28,012 nucleotides of DNA from an uncultured Lachnospiraceae bacterium. Its GTDB lineage: Bacteria > Bacillota > Clostridia > Lachnospirales > Lachnospiraceae. The position numbers and the translations under genes are program-made. The notes beneath the pieces were generated by a model that saw nothing but the letters and a program-made list of their open reading frames with translations, ran no database searches and was not told the origin of the DNA. How positions within the stretch are numbered: the stretch's first letter is position 1; each line of letters begins with the position of its first letter. Below, in pieces: positions 6,557 through 15,204 of the stretch. Where the stretch lies: assembly GCA_910589385.1 (NCBI GenBank), contig CAJUTU010000043.1:1-28012 (forward strand), given 5' to 3'.

Positions 6557-7149
6557 CAAGAGCAGATTACATGAAAACACTGGCCTACAATCTGCGGCAT
6601 CTTCCAAAAGAAGATTATGACAGAGCCATTGAATATTTTGAAGAATACTTCAACGAAGCCGGCCCGGAGCATGAGCAGACAGCAATCGAGGATCTGGGCA
6701 CGCCGGAAGAAGCTTCCAGAGAACTTATCATGGATCTGGCAGAAAAAAATATCCAGGAGCCGCCAAAGACCGTAAAGCGCGGCCTCCATGCAGTCTGGAT
6801 CGGAATCCTGGGAGTCTGCGCCGCACCGATCGCGCTTCCTATGCTGCTGATTTTCTTCTGCCTCATATTCATGCTGGTCATCGTATTATTCGCCTTATTA
6901 CTGTCAGTATTTGCGGCGGCGGTCTGCACTGCTGCAGGCGGAGTCATGGGAATCGTCGGCGGAGCTGCACTGACATTTCGGACATTTGCAGACGGCATTG
7001 CCACAGTGGGCCTTGGACTCGTCATATTTGGACTAGGAATTCTTTTCGTATACGGCTCCTTCCATCTGTGCCGGTGCGTTTTGGTAAAGATGTCGCAGTC
7101 ATTAGGAAATATCACAAAAGGAGGACGCAGGCATGAAAATAGACTCTAA
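6553..7149 (+). CDS. DUF1700 membrane protein
   Basis: A 198-residue protein matching the DUF1700/HAAS pattern. It has an N-terminal soluble helical part (YMKTLAYNLRHLPKEDYDRA, then YFEEYFNEAG and DLGTPEEASRELI, to about residue 65). This is followed by two or three long hydrophobic segments (about 78-125, 128-150 and 155-180). In this family the helical part is thought to act as an adaptor near the PadR-like partner or the membrane. It overlaps padR by four bases and the next gene by 17, so it is translationally coupled on both sides. Its biochemical role is not established. Confidence 0.88.
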   Translation: MTRADYMKTLAYNLRHLPKEDYDRAIEYFEEYFNEAGPEHEQTAIEDLGTPEEASRELIMDLAEKNIQEPPKTVKRGLHAVWIGILGVCAAPIALPMLLIFFCLIFMLVIVLFALLLSVFAAAVCTAAGGVMGIVGGAALTFRTFADGIATVGLGLVIFGLGILFVYGSFHLCRCVLVKMSQSLGNITKGGRRHENRL

Positions 7150-8248
7150 AAAACTAATGCGGGCCTGCTTATGCATCATCATTGCAGGAGCAGTCCTGAC
7201 CGGGATCGGGATTTTACTGGGCGGATGGCCGGGTGTCGTCTTTTCCGCAACTGGGATCCAGTCCCCTTATACAGAAAATGGCGCTTATACTATAGAAAAA
7301 ACAAAGATCAACCCATTCACAAATACAGAACTGAAAGTCGGTTCCTATGCGGATATCCGTATCCAGCCCTCTGATGACGACCAGTTTTATCTGGAATATA
7401 AACTGGACGGAGACTATGGAGAACCTCAGTATGCCGTCAAGCAAGACACCTTGACATTCACACATATGAGCAAACCACAGCATAATTTTTATTTTTTCAG
7501 GATTGGATTTTCAGACGACAGTATAATCAATGATGCGTATATTACCCTTTATATCCCAAAAGGTCAGGATATGGGGCATCTGTCCATATTCAACGATTGC
7601 GGAGATGTCTCTGTGGAGGACGTGATATTTGGCAGCACAAAGATGGACGTAGATTATGGAAATGTGAATCTCCAGAATACGGTTTTCGATGATCTGGAAC
7701 TGAATACAGAATCCGGAGACATCAAGGCTGATTCATTGACCGCAAAGAGTATCCTCCTGGAAAATGAATATGGTGATGTCAACCTAAAGAATGTATCTGC
7801 CGAAGAAGCCGGCCTGACTATGGAATCCGGCAATCTGGAAGCAAAAGCCCTTGACATAGAGAGCCTGACCGCAAAGAATGAATACGGCCATATTAACCTG
7901 GATGATCTGTCTGCAGAAACTGTTGAGATTGAGATGGAGTCTGGAAATGTTTTCCTGGGCATTAAAGCACTGGCCTGCCTGGCCTGCAAAAATGCATACG
8001 GCAACGTAGAAATAGAACTCCCAAAGAATTTTGCGGATTATGCAGTTGATGCACGCTGTGAATACGGCAGCATCAAACTTCCTCCAGACATTTCGCAGGG
8101 TTATCACATTTCTTCCGATGATGAAGCCGTTTACAGAACAGACGGGAAATCAGACGGCACGATCAAGGTGGAGGCAGAATCGGGAGACATTATATTCAGT
8201 CAGTCGATAGCTGCTCCCTCTGAACCGTCAGACGGGAAAAAACAATAG
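7133..8248 (+). CDS. DUF4097 family beta-repeat envelope protein
   Basis: This 371-residue protein has one N-terminal membrane helix (about 9-32, ending near WPGVVFSATG). A long extracytoplasmic right-handed beta-helix of DUF4097 type follows. Repeats of about 20-22 residues alternate between YGDVNL/YGNVNL-type turns and ESGDIKA/ESGNLEA-type turns, from about residue 155 to 315. It ends in a short polar tail with no sorting signal. It is the last gene of the padR operon and is followed by a terminator. Related proteins in Bacillus and Clostridia are envelope-stress linked, and this one is probably a sensor or scaffold at the membrane surface. That role is inferred from context. Confidence 0.88.
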   Translation: MKIDSKKLMRACLCIIIAGAVLTGIGILLGGWPGVVFSATGIQSPYTENGAYTIEKTKINPFTNTELKVGSYADIRIQPSDDDQFYLEYKLDGDYGEPQYAVKQDTLTFTHMSKPQHNFYFFRIGFSDDSIINDAYITLYIPKGQDMGHLSIFNDCGDVSVEDVIFGSTKMDVDYGNVNLQNTVFDDLELNTESGDIKADSLTAKSILLENEYGDVNLKNVSAEEAGLTMESGNLEAKALDIESLTAKNEYGHINLDDLSAETVEIEMESGNVFLGIKALACLACKNAYGNVEIELPKNFADYAVDARCEYGSIKLPPDISQGYHISSDDEAVYRTDGKSDGTIKVEAESGDIIFSQSIAAPSEPSDGKKQ

Positions 8249-8258
8249 AATCCTCAAA

Positions 8259-8294
8259 GCCACCAGCCATGTTGACTGGTGGTTGTTATTTTTT
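8259..8294 (+). terminator. Intrinsic terminator of the padR operon
   Basis: CCACCAG (8260-8266) pairs with CTGGTGG (8276-8282), with extra pairing at the base, and is followed by TTGTTATTTTTT. It lies about ten bases after the stop. Confidence 0.85.
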
Positions 8295-8303
8295 CTCATC
8301 CGC

Positions 8304-8332
8304 TTGATATTATTATTTAAAACAGCTATACT
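8304..8332 (+). promoter_or_regulatory. Promoter of the two-component operon
   Basis: TTGATA (8304-8309), a 17-base spacer and TATACT (8327-8332) lie 33 bases before the response-regulator start, which has AAAAGGAG upstream. Confidence 0.75.
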
Positions 8333-8364
8333 GTTTAGAGACATCATACAAAAGGAGACTTCCA

Positions 8365-9045
8365 ATGAAATACGACTGTTTGATCATAGACGATGAAGAA
8401 CTGCTCGCGGACAGCACAGCAGAATATTTTAATCTGTTCGGAGTAAAGACAGCAGTTGTGTACAGCGCCTGCGGATGCCGTGGATTTCTCAGGGAACATA
8501 CCCCGCAGCTGCTTCTTCTCGACATCAATCTTGGAGACAGCAGCGGATTCGCCCTTTGCAAGGAACTCCGCGAAAAAACAGAGATCCCCATTCTGTTCAT
8601 ATCCGCCAGGACAAGCGACGATGATCAGATCGCGGCGCTCAATATCGGAGGAGACGATTATATCCAAAAGCCCTATTCCCTCGGCGTCCTGCTTGCAAAA
8701 GTAAAAGCCGTCCTAAAACGTTATGGCCAGCACATGGACACTGGATATTTTGACGGTTACCTGACAATTGACCTTAACGCCAGACAGGTGCTTGTTGAGG
8801 GAAAGCCTGTGAAAATGACCTCTCTCGAATTCAAATTACTATCCTATCTTGCCAGACATAAAAATAAAGTCATTTCCAAGCAGGAACTGTTCGAAGAAGT
8901 CTGGGAGGATAAGTTTACAAGCGACGGGACACTGAACGTACATATCCGTAAGATACGGGAAGCAATCGAGCGGGAGCCTGGCAGGCCCGAATATATCATC
9001 ACTGTCTGGGGCGACGGCTATAAGTTTATGGGAGGGACACAATGA
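8365..9045 (+). CDS. OmpR/PhoB-family response regulator
   Basis: A 226-residue two-domain regulator. The receiver domain (about 3-118) has the acidic pair DD at 9-10, the phosphoacceptor Asp53 in LLLLDINLG, the conserved ISAR and the lysine in IQKPYS. The C-terminal winged helix (about 128-223) carries TSLEFKLLSYLARHKNKVIS, SDGTLNVHIRKIREAIE and the wing ITVWGDGYKF. It should bind DNA when phosphorylated by the next-door kinase. The stop overlaps the kinase start as ATGA. Likely targets are the phased direct repeats at 10303-10341, just before the ABC transporter genes. Sequence alone does not give the stimulus. Confidence 0.95.
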   Translation: MKYDCLIIDDEELLADSTAEYFNLFGVKTAVVYSACGCRGFLREHTPQLLLLDINLGDSSGFALCKELREKTEIPILFISARTSDDDQIAALNIGGDDYIQKPYSLGVLLAKVKAVLKRYGQHMDTGYFDGYLTIDLNARQVLVEGKPVKMTSLEFKLLSYLARHKNKVISKQELFEEVWEDKFTSDGTLNVHIRKIREAIEREPGRPEYIITVWGDGYKFMGGTQ

Positions 9046-10307
9046 AAAAACATCACTTTCTAACCGCTCTTCTGTTGATTTCCGCACTGGAGACGGCGGC
9101 TCTCTTCTTTTTCGCATTTCATGATACAAATGATACGCAGGACTCTGTTCTGGTAAATGAAGCCGTCCAGGCTGTCCAGGCCGACTGGGAAAACATGAAA
9201 AGCCACCAAAATCCGACTGCCCTTGACTATACTGTGCTTGGCTTGGACGGCTCTGTCCTGTTCAAAACAACATCCGGTTTAAGTGAAAGTATCAACAGCG
9301 CCGTCATCCACAGAGATACCATACTGGATATCCGGGCCGATGGTGCTGTTGCCGGAAAAATCATCATCAATAACGACAGTTCACAGTCTTTTCAATCTAA
9401 GAAACAAAATATCTGCCTCCTCCTGTCTGCTGCCCTCTTCCTGCAGTGCGGCATCTGCATCATATACACAGCCCATCTAGACCGAACCATAGTCAAACCT
9501 TTTGAGAAATTGAAAGGCTTTGCAGAGCGCATCGCAGAAGGAAACTTTGATATTCCTCTGGAAATGGACCGGAAGAATCTCTTTGGCGCATTTACCGAAA
9601 GTTTTGACATCATGCGCTCGGAACTGAAAAAGGCACGTATGGCAGAAGCACAGGCGAACGCAAGCAAAAATGAACTGGTCGCCAGGCTTTCCCATGACAT
9701 CAAAACCCCTGTCGCCAGCATCAAAGCCGCCTCCGAAGTAGGCGCAGCCCTTGCAGACAATGAAAAAACAAAGAATAACTATCTCCAAATCATCCTCAAA
9801 GCCGACCAGATCAATACCCTTATCACCAACCTGTTCTCGGCAGCGTTAGAGGAACTCCAGCAGCTTTCTGCCGCCCCGGAAGATGTGGACAGCAAAGAGC
9901 TGGTGACAATCCTTGAAAATTCCAACTATCTCCACCTCGCCAAAATCCCCGATATCCCGGACTGCATTTTATATACGGATAAACTCCGCCTGCAGCAGGT
10001 ATTCGACAATCTCTTTACCAACTCCCATAAATATGCCGGCACCGAAATCAACGTCTCCATTTCCCAGGACAGCCGTTTCCTCACAGCCAGCATCCAGGAC
10101 CACGGCGGAGGTGTGAGCCAGGAAGACCTGCCTCGTTTGAAAGAAAGATTCTGGCGGGGAAGCAACACAAAAAATGTGGAAGGTGCAGGACTCGGCCTCT
10201 ATATTTCTGATTATCTTATGAAAGAAATGAAAGGCGGGCTTACAATGGAAAACGGGAAAAATGGATTGAAAGCCACTGTAAAAATTCCATTGAGCGGCAC
10301 GATTTAA
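9042..10307 (+). CDS. Sensor histidine kinase
   Basis: A membrane histidine kinase of 421 residues. TM1 is at about 7-26, an extracellular sensor of about 95 residues follows, and TM2 is at about 123-145. A HAMP-like linker (FEKLKGFAERIAEGNFDIPL) leads to the dimerisation/phosphotransfer helix with His218 in LSHDIKTPVASI. The ATP-binding domain carries an N-box (VFDNLFTNSHKY), a G1 box (IQDHGGG) and a G2 box (GAGLGLYISDYL). It overlaps the response regulator by four bases. The extracellular loop is longer than in Bce-type intramembrane sensors, so it probably senses a ligand directly and not only through the transporter. The transporter next door suggests peptide or antimicrobial detoxification. 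Confidence 0.94.
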   Translation: MKKHHFLTALLLISALETAALFFFAFHDTNDTQDSVLVNEAVQAVQADWENMKSHQNPTALDYTVLGLDGSVLFKTTSGLSESINSAVIHRDTILDIRADGAVAGKIIINNDSSQSFQSKKQNICLLLSAALFLQCGICIIYTAHLDRTIVKPFEKLKGFAERIAEGNFDIPLEMDRKNLFGAFTESFDIMRSELKKARMAEAQANASKNELVARLSHDIKTPVASIKAASEVGAALADNEKTKNNYLQIILKADQINTLITNLFSAALEELQQLSAAPEDVDSKELVTILENSNYLHLAKIPDIPDCILYTDKLRLQQVFDNLFTNSHKYAGTEINVSISQDSRFLTASIQDHGGGVSQEDLPRLKERFWRGSNTKNVEGAGLGLYISDYLMKEMKGGLTMENGKNGLKATVKIPLSGTI

Positions 10308-10341
10308 GGGATTTTTAAGGTTTGGCTAAAGACATTTAAGA
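10303..10341 (+). promoter_or_regulatory. Helically phased direct repeats before the ABC genes
   Basis: Three copies of TTTAAGG or TTTAAGA begin at 10303, 10314 and 10335, spaced 11 and 21 bases apart, so all lie on one DNA face. OmpR-family regulators typically bind tandem direct repeats of this size. A TAGAAT at 10352-10357 could be the -10, with the last repeat near the -35. The first repeat overlaps the kinase stop codon. Binding by the regulator at 8365-9045 is inference. Confidence 0.6.
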
Positions 10342-10380
10342 TTTAAAAAAATAGAATAAAACGTGCAAAGGAGGTTTGAC

Positions 10381-11139
10381 ATGAAAAAAATACTATTAAA
10401 AGCTGACCACTTAAGCAAATCCTTTTCCAACGGCGGGATGATGCAGCACGTTTTAAAAAATATCGACCTGGAACTCTATCAAGGCGATTTTACCGTGATC
10501 ATGGGCGCAAGCGGCGCCGGAAAGTCCACCCTGCTCTATGCCCTTTCCGGGATGGATACCCCTTCCCTCGGCACGATCACCTTCGGGGACACCGTGATCT
10601 CCGGCCTAAACCAGGACGAACTCGCCGTATTCAGGCGGGATCATTGCGGATTCGTCTTCCAGCAGATCTATCTGATCGACGGAATGTCCGTGATGGACAA
10701 CATTCTGGCGGCGGGCCTGCTTGTAAACAACAATAAAAAAGCGCTCCTAGACAGGGCCCGGGAATTATTTACAGCGGTAGATATCCCGGAAGAAACACAG
10801 AAAAAATTTCCCACACAGATTTCCGGCGGAGAAGCCCAGCGTGCCGGTATTGTCCGCGGGCTGATCAACAGCCCGGAAATCCTGTTTGCCGACGAACCTA
10901 CAGGCGCCCTCAATTCCAAAACCGGGCTTGACGTACTGGACACACTTACCAGATTCAACGAGCAGGGGCAAAGTGTCGTCATGGTCACACACGATATGCG
11001 CTCCGCACGGCGTGGAAACCGCATTTTATACTTAAAAGACGGCGCTATTTTAGGCGAGTGCAATCTGGGCAGGTATGAGCACGGCAATCGGGAACGGCAC
11101 GAAAAGCTTTCCGCTTTCCTTTCGGAAATGGGGTGGTAA
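10381..11139 (+). CDS. ABC transporter ATP-binding protein (MacB/LolD/BceA-like)
   Basis: The 252-residue ATPase of a peptide/lipoprotein-type exporter. Walker A is GASGAGKST at about 42-50, the Q-loop region is GFVFQQIYLIDGMS, the signature is SGGEAQRAGIVRGL, Walker B is EILFADEPTGAL, and the H-loop is VMVTHDM. ATG 10381 is chosen because AAAGGAGG lies five bases upstream; an in-frame ATG at 10363 would precede this site. The stop is one base before the permease ATG. It is presumably induced by the upstream two-component system and powers the FtsX-type permease that follows. Confidence 0.95.
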   Translation: MKKILLKADHLSKSFSNGGMMQHVLKNIDLELYQGDFTVIMGASGAGKSTLLYALSGMDTPSLGTITFGDTVISGLNQDELAVFRRDHCGFVFQQIYLIDGMSVMDNILAAGLLVNNNKKALLDRARELFTAVDIPEETQKKFPTQISGGEAQRAGIVRGLINSPEILFADEPTGALNSKTGLDVLDTLTRFNEQGQSVVMVTHDMRSARRGNRILYLKDGAILGECNLGRYEHGNRERHEKLSAFLSEMGW

Positions 11140-11140
11140 T

Positions 11141-13483
11141 ATGAAAAAAAGTTTTCTTCTTGCACGCGCGAATCTGCGCAAAGCCAAAGGACAGATGACG
11201 GCAATCGTTGTCCTCCTGCTGCTTGCGGCATTTATGCTGAACCTATGGCTCATGCTGTCCATGGACTACCGGCAGAATTTTGAGCGCAGCCACGAGAGAC
11301 TGAATGAAGGTCATGTAACAATTGCGGTAGACGGCGACAGTATCGAAATGAAAGATTATCTAACACAGACTTTCGAAAACGATGCGCGCACTACAGAATT
11401 TTCCCTCGCCGACTGCATGCACATGGTCGGTTCATTTACCTATAACGGCGGTGATGTTAATTCCGAACTGGTCATCCTCGAAAAGCAGGCCGCCCTTTCC
11501 CGTCTGGTCGGAAAAGTGGAAATCGTCGAAGACAGCCTGTTTCAAAGCGGCGTCTATATGCCTATACTATACAAATCCGACGATGTTGCAATCGGGAAAA
11601 CGATAGAAGTCTCTATCGGAAGCAATAAGATTTCCTATACCGTATGCGGCTTTTTCAACAGTATCATGGCTGGTTCCCACAATTGTACCATGTGCAGTCT
11701 TCTCCTGACCAAAGACAAATATGAAGAGCTGAAAGAATCAGGCTATGCGCCCCAGTCCACGCTGTGTTCTATCCGGATAAAGGATACATCCGAAAGTGAG
11801 GATTATGAAGCTGCGCTAAAAAATGCTGTATCTTCCCAATATCCGTCCATCCGGGCTGTAAGCAACTCCTACTCGCTTGTTTCTCAGTCACGGTATATAT
11901 CGCAGATGATCTGCTCGGGCGTTATGAGTGCAATGGCCTTTTTCATACTTCTGATCGCGCTCGTCGTCATATCGTCAAATATCATCAACTACATCCAGGA
12001 GAACATGCAAAATCTCGGCGCGCTCAAAGCCGTCGGTTATACGAGCCGTCAGCTGACAGGTTCACTCCAGCTCCAGTTTCTGGGACTTTCCATGATTTTT
12101 GCCACAGCAGGCATCGGACTTTCATACAGTGTGTTCCCGTTTGTCAATACCATGATGAGCTCCCAGACAGGGATTCCCTATACCGTACATTTTCTGCCGC
12201 TGCCGTTGCTCTTTACATTGCTGATCTTATGCGGAGCGGTCGCGTTCGTCGTGTGGCTGTCTTCCCGCAGGATCAAAAAAGTAGAGCCGATCGTCGCACT
12301 CCGCCAGGGAGTCCGGACACATAATTTCAAACGCAATCCGATTCCGCTTGAATACACAAAAGCGCCTCTTCCTGCCGCGCTTGCGCTGAAAACCACATTT
12401 TCCAGTATGAAACATAACATCACAGTCTGTATTACCATGCTGGTACTCTCTCTGGTCTTAGTATTCTCAGGTTTGATGACGGAAAATGTCATTGTAGATA
12501 TGACCCCTTTTCTCAACCTGATCGCAGGTGAAATGTCGGATAGCTGTATCAACGTAAACGCAGAAAGCGAAGAAAAATTTCTGCAGGAAATGAATGGTGA
12601 CCCACGTGTAGAAAAAGTTTATCTGTATCATTCCATTGAAGTACGCCACGTCGATGGTCTCGGACTGACCGCAACAATCTGTGATGATTTCTCAAAGACA
12701 GACAACCAAAATGTTGTATTTGAAGGAAGATTCCCAAAATACGATAATGAGATTGCTCTGGCCGCAAAATACGCAAGAGAAAAAAATCTTAGGATCGGAG
12801 ACGAGATCACCATAACGATAGATGGTATAGAAGCCGCGTATCTGATATCTGGTTTTACACAGATCAGCAATAACCTCGGCAAAGACTGCCTGCTTACAAG
12901 AGCCGGCTATGAACGACTGAGCAGCTTGCAGAACACAAGCTATTATCTGCACCTTGCAGAGGGTATTGATATTGATGCTTTCCATTCAGACGTAAAAGAA
13001 CAATTTGGAAATGAAATAAACGCTACAATTAATGTGGCCGCCACAATCGAAGGAGCTGCTCCCGTATACGTTTCACTCATGACAGTCATCGTGATCGCTA
13101 TACTCATATTGAGCGCTATTGTGATCACATTCGTGCTGTATCTGCTCGTACGCACCATGCTCGGCAATAAAAGACGGGATTACGGAATTTTAAAAGCCCT
13201 TGGCTTTACCACACGGCAGCTCATCTGGCAGACCGCCCTGGCCTTCATGCCGGCCATGATCCTCTCAACAATTGCTGGTGTGACCATATGCTGTTTTATC
13301 ATCAATCCACTGACCGCATTATTTCTATACAATATCGGCATTGTAAAATGTACCTTTACCGTTCCTGTCGGTTTCATCGCGGTTATGGCAATCGGACTGA
13401 TCTTGTTCGCCTTTTCGATCATATGCCTGCTGTCCCTGAGGATCAAAAAGATCGCCCCACGGGCGCTGCTGGCAGGGGAGTGA
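11141..13483 (+). CDS. ABC transporter permease with two FtsX domains
   Basis: A permease of about 780 residues, starting at ATG 11141 one base after the ATPase stop, with GGGGTGG upstream. It has one N-terminal helix (about 25-43), then a large extracytoplasmic domain. The first FtsX helix group follows at about 265-390, with NIINYIQENMQNLGALKAVG typical of FtsX loops. A fifth helix is near 430-450, then a second extracytoplasmic domain. A second FtsX group lies at about 640-775, with LLVRTMLGNKRRDYGILKAL. Duplicated FtsX modules with two outer domains are typical of exporters and of peptide-sensing resistance transporters. The substrate is unknown; with the upstream sensor kinase, antimicrobial peptide resistance is the likeliest guess. 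Confidence 0.92.
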   Translation: MKKSFLLARANLRKAKGQMTAIVVLLLLAAFMLNLWLMLSMDYRQNFERSHERLNEGHVTIAVDGDSIEMKDYLTQTFENDARTTEFSLADCMHMVGSFTYNGGDVNSELVILEKQAALSRLVGKVEIVEDSLFQSGVYMPILYKSDDVAIGKTIEVSIGSNKISYTVCGFFNSIMAGSHNCTMCSLLLTKDKYEELKESGYAPQSTLCSIRIKDTSESEDYEAALKNAVSSQYPSIRAVSNSYSLVSQSRYISQMICSGVMSAMAFFILLIALVVISSNIINYIQENMQNLGALKAVGYTSRQLTGSLQLQFLGLSMIFATAGIGLSYSVFPFVNTMMSSQTGIPYTVHFLPLPLLFTLLILCGAVAFVVWLSSRRIKKVEPIVALRQGVRTHNFKRNPIPLEYTKAPLPAALALKTTFSSMKHNITVCITMLVLSLVLVFSGLMTENVIVDMTPFLNLIAGEMSDSCINVNAESEEKFLQEMNGDPRVEKVYLYHSIEVRHVDGLGLTATICDDFSKTDNQNVVFEGRFPKYDNEIALAAKYAREKNLRIGDEITITIDGIEAAYLISGFTQISNNLGKDCLLTRAGYERLSSLQNTSYYLHLAEGIDIDAFHSDVKEQFGNEINATINVAATIEGAAPVYVSLMTVIVIAILILSAIVITFVLYLLVRTMLGNKRRDYGILKALGFTTRQLIWQTALAFMPAMILSTIAGVTICCFIINPLTALFLYNIGIVKCTFTVPVGFIAVMAIGLILFAFSIICLLSLRIKKIAPRALLAGE

Positions 13484-13552
13484 AACACACAGACTACTTA
13501 CGGATACGGATTTCACTACATAAATCCTGATTATAAAAGAGAGATGTGCAAA

Positions 13553-13651
13553 GGGGCTGTCGGGAAATAGCAGTATTTATACAACATATAGCGCCATTCA
13601 CAAATCACCGCATCTATATGTTGTGTTCATATTGCATTTCCCGGCAGCCCC
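13553..13651. repeat. Long imperfect hairpin between converging genes
   Basis: Arms of about 39 bases (13553-13591 and 13614-13651) pair with five or six mismatches or bulges. The outer 7 bases GGGGCTG/CAGCCCC are perfect, the next stretch CGGGAAAT is perfect, and the inner ACAACATATAG is perfect. The loop is 22 bases. It sits between the permease stop (13483) and the gltD stop (13693), where it could stop transcription from both sides, though no T-tract is present. Its length and GGGG-ended arms also fit a small mobile repeat; I see no target duplication. Confidence 0.75.
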
Positions 13652-13692
13652 ATCCTATATGGTTAAATCCTCTTCATGCCGCCCAGACTCTC

Positions 13693-15192
13693 TCACTGCA
13701 CCGACAGATTCGTATACCCCATCAGACTTAAGTCCACCTGCCGCGCCGCTTCTCTTCCTTCCCGGATGGCCCACACTACAAGAGACTGCCCCCGGTGCAT
13801 ATCTCCCGCCGTAAATACATTTTCCACATTGGTCTGATATTCCCCGGCCGCCGTCTTTACATTTGTCCTTTCATTGAGTTCCACCCCAAATGCCTTGGAG
13901 ACATAAGATTCGCTTCCAAGAAACCCTGCCGCAATGAGCACCAGGTCCACATCCACTGTATACTCGCTCCCGGCAATCTCCGCCATCACCATGCGCCCGG
14001 TCTTTTCATCCTTCTTAGACTCCAGCTTCACCAGTACCGCCTTGCAGAGGGCACCCTTTTTATCCTTGACAAACTCCTTCACCGTGGTCGTATACACTCG
14101 TGGGTCATGTCCAAACAGGGCAATGGCCTCCTGCTGCCCATAATCCGTCTTACAGATCTTAGGCCACTCCGGCCAGGGGTTATTCTCCGCCCGCTGGTCC
14201 GGCGCCTTTGGCATCATCTCCAACTGCAGCACCGACTTCGCGCCATGCCGGATGGCGGTTCCCACACAGTCATTTCCTGTATCGCCGCCGCCGATGACCA
14301 TAACCCGCTTTCCCTTTGCGGAAATATACTCTCCCTCTTTCAGCTTCATCGCATTTGCCCAGAGTGCTTTGGTAGTAGATTTCAGAAAATCCACTGCAAA
14401 ATGAATCCCTGACGCGTCCCTTCCCGGCGCCTTGATATCTCTTGGATTCGATGCCCCGCAGGCCAGGATGATTCGGTCATATTCTTTCAGAAGAGAGGCG
14501 GCCTTTATATCCTTTCCCACATTGCATCCTGTCCGGAATACCACGCCTTCTTCTTCCATGATCGCAATCTTCCGGTCAATGATCTGCTTCTCCAGCTTCA
14601 TATTCGGAATCCCGTACCGAAGCAGCCCTCCGGCTTTATCCTCCCGCTCATAGACCGTTACCAGATGTCCCCTGCGGTTTAACTGATCCGCAGCCGCAAG
14701 CCCGGAAGGCCCGGAACCGATCACCGCCACCTTCTTTCCCGTACGCACCTTGGGCGGCCGGGCATGAGCATACCCTTTTTCATAAGCATTCTCAATAATG
14801 CCATATTCATTTGCCTTGGTAGATACCGGATCCTCATGCAGGCCGCAGGTACAGGCATTCTCACACAATGCCGGACACACCCGTGACGTAAATTCCGGGA
14901 AATTATTGGTCTTTGCCAACCGGTAATAGGCCTCCTCCCAGTTGCCGTTATAGATCAGATCATTCCACTCCGGCACCAGGTTATGCAGCGGACATCCGCT
15001 GGCCATGCCATTTAACATCTGCCCGGATTGGCAGAAGGGAACTCCGCAGGCCATACATCTGGCCCCCTGGATCTCCTGTTCCTCCCTGGAAAGAGGCGTG
15101 TGGAATTCCTGGAAATGCCGAATCCTGCTCTCTGGCGCTTCTGCTATTTTATCTTGTCTTTTATATTCCATAAATCCTGTTGGTTTTCCCAC
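13693..15192 (-). CDS. gltD: Glutamate synthase (NADPH) small subunit
   Basis: GltD passes electrons from NADPH through FAD and iron-sulfur clusters to the large subunit for glutamate synthesis. The N-terminus has the cluster cysteines CMACGVPFC, GCPLHNLVPEWN and CPALCENACTCG. An FAD dinucleotide fold follows (GSGPSGLAAADQLNRRGH, at about 158-175), then NADPH-binding IGGGDTGNDCVGTA near 295 and the C-terminal FTAGDMHRGQSLVVWAIREG. The start is GTG 15192, giving the canonical MGKPTGFMEY, with GGGGG eight bases upstream. An in-frame GTG at 15201 is too close to that site. It begins 12 bases after gltB and is cotranscribed with it. The length of 499 residues is normal. Confidence 0.95.
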   Translation of the reverse strand: MGKPTGFMEYKRQDKIAEAPESRIRHFQEFHTPLSREEQEIQGARCMACGVPFCQSGQMLNGMASGCPLHNLVPEWNDLIYNGNWEEAYYRLAKTNNFPEFTSRVCPALCENACTCGLHEDPVSTKANEYGIIENAYEKGYAHARPPKVRTGKKVAVIGSGPSGLAAADQLNRRGHLVTVYEREDKAGGLLRYGIPNMKLEKQIIDRKIAIMEEEGVVFRTGCNVGKDIKAASLLKEYDRIILACGASNPRDIKAPGRDASGIHFAVDFLKSTTKALWANAMKLKEGEYISAKGKRVMVIGGGDTGNDCVGTAIRHGAKSVLQLEMMPKAPDQRAENNPWPEWPKICKTDYGQQEAIALFGHDPRVYTTTVKEFVKDKKGALCKAVLVKLESKKDEKTGRMVMAEIAGSEYTVDVDLVLIAAGFLGSESYVSKAFGVELNERTNVKTAAGEYQTNVENVFTAGDMHRGQSLVVWAIREGREAARQVDLSLMGYTNLSVQ

Positions 15193-15204
15193 TTTTCCCA
15201 CCCC

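Noticed and set aside
13795..14412. 205-residue plus-strand ORF
   Set aside because: It is antisense to gltD, His/Arg/Cys-rich, and has no start signals; a shadow of the GC-rich coding frame.
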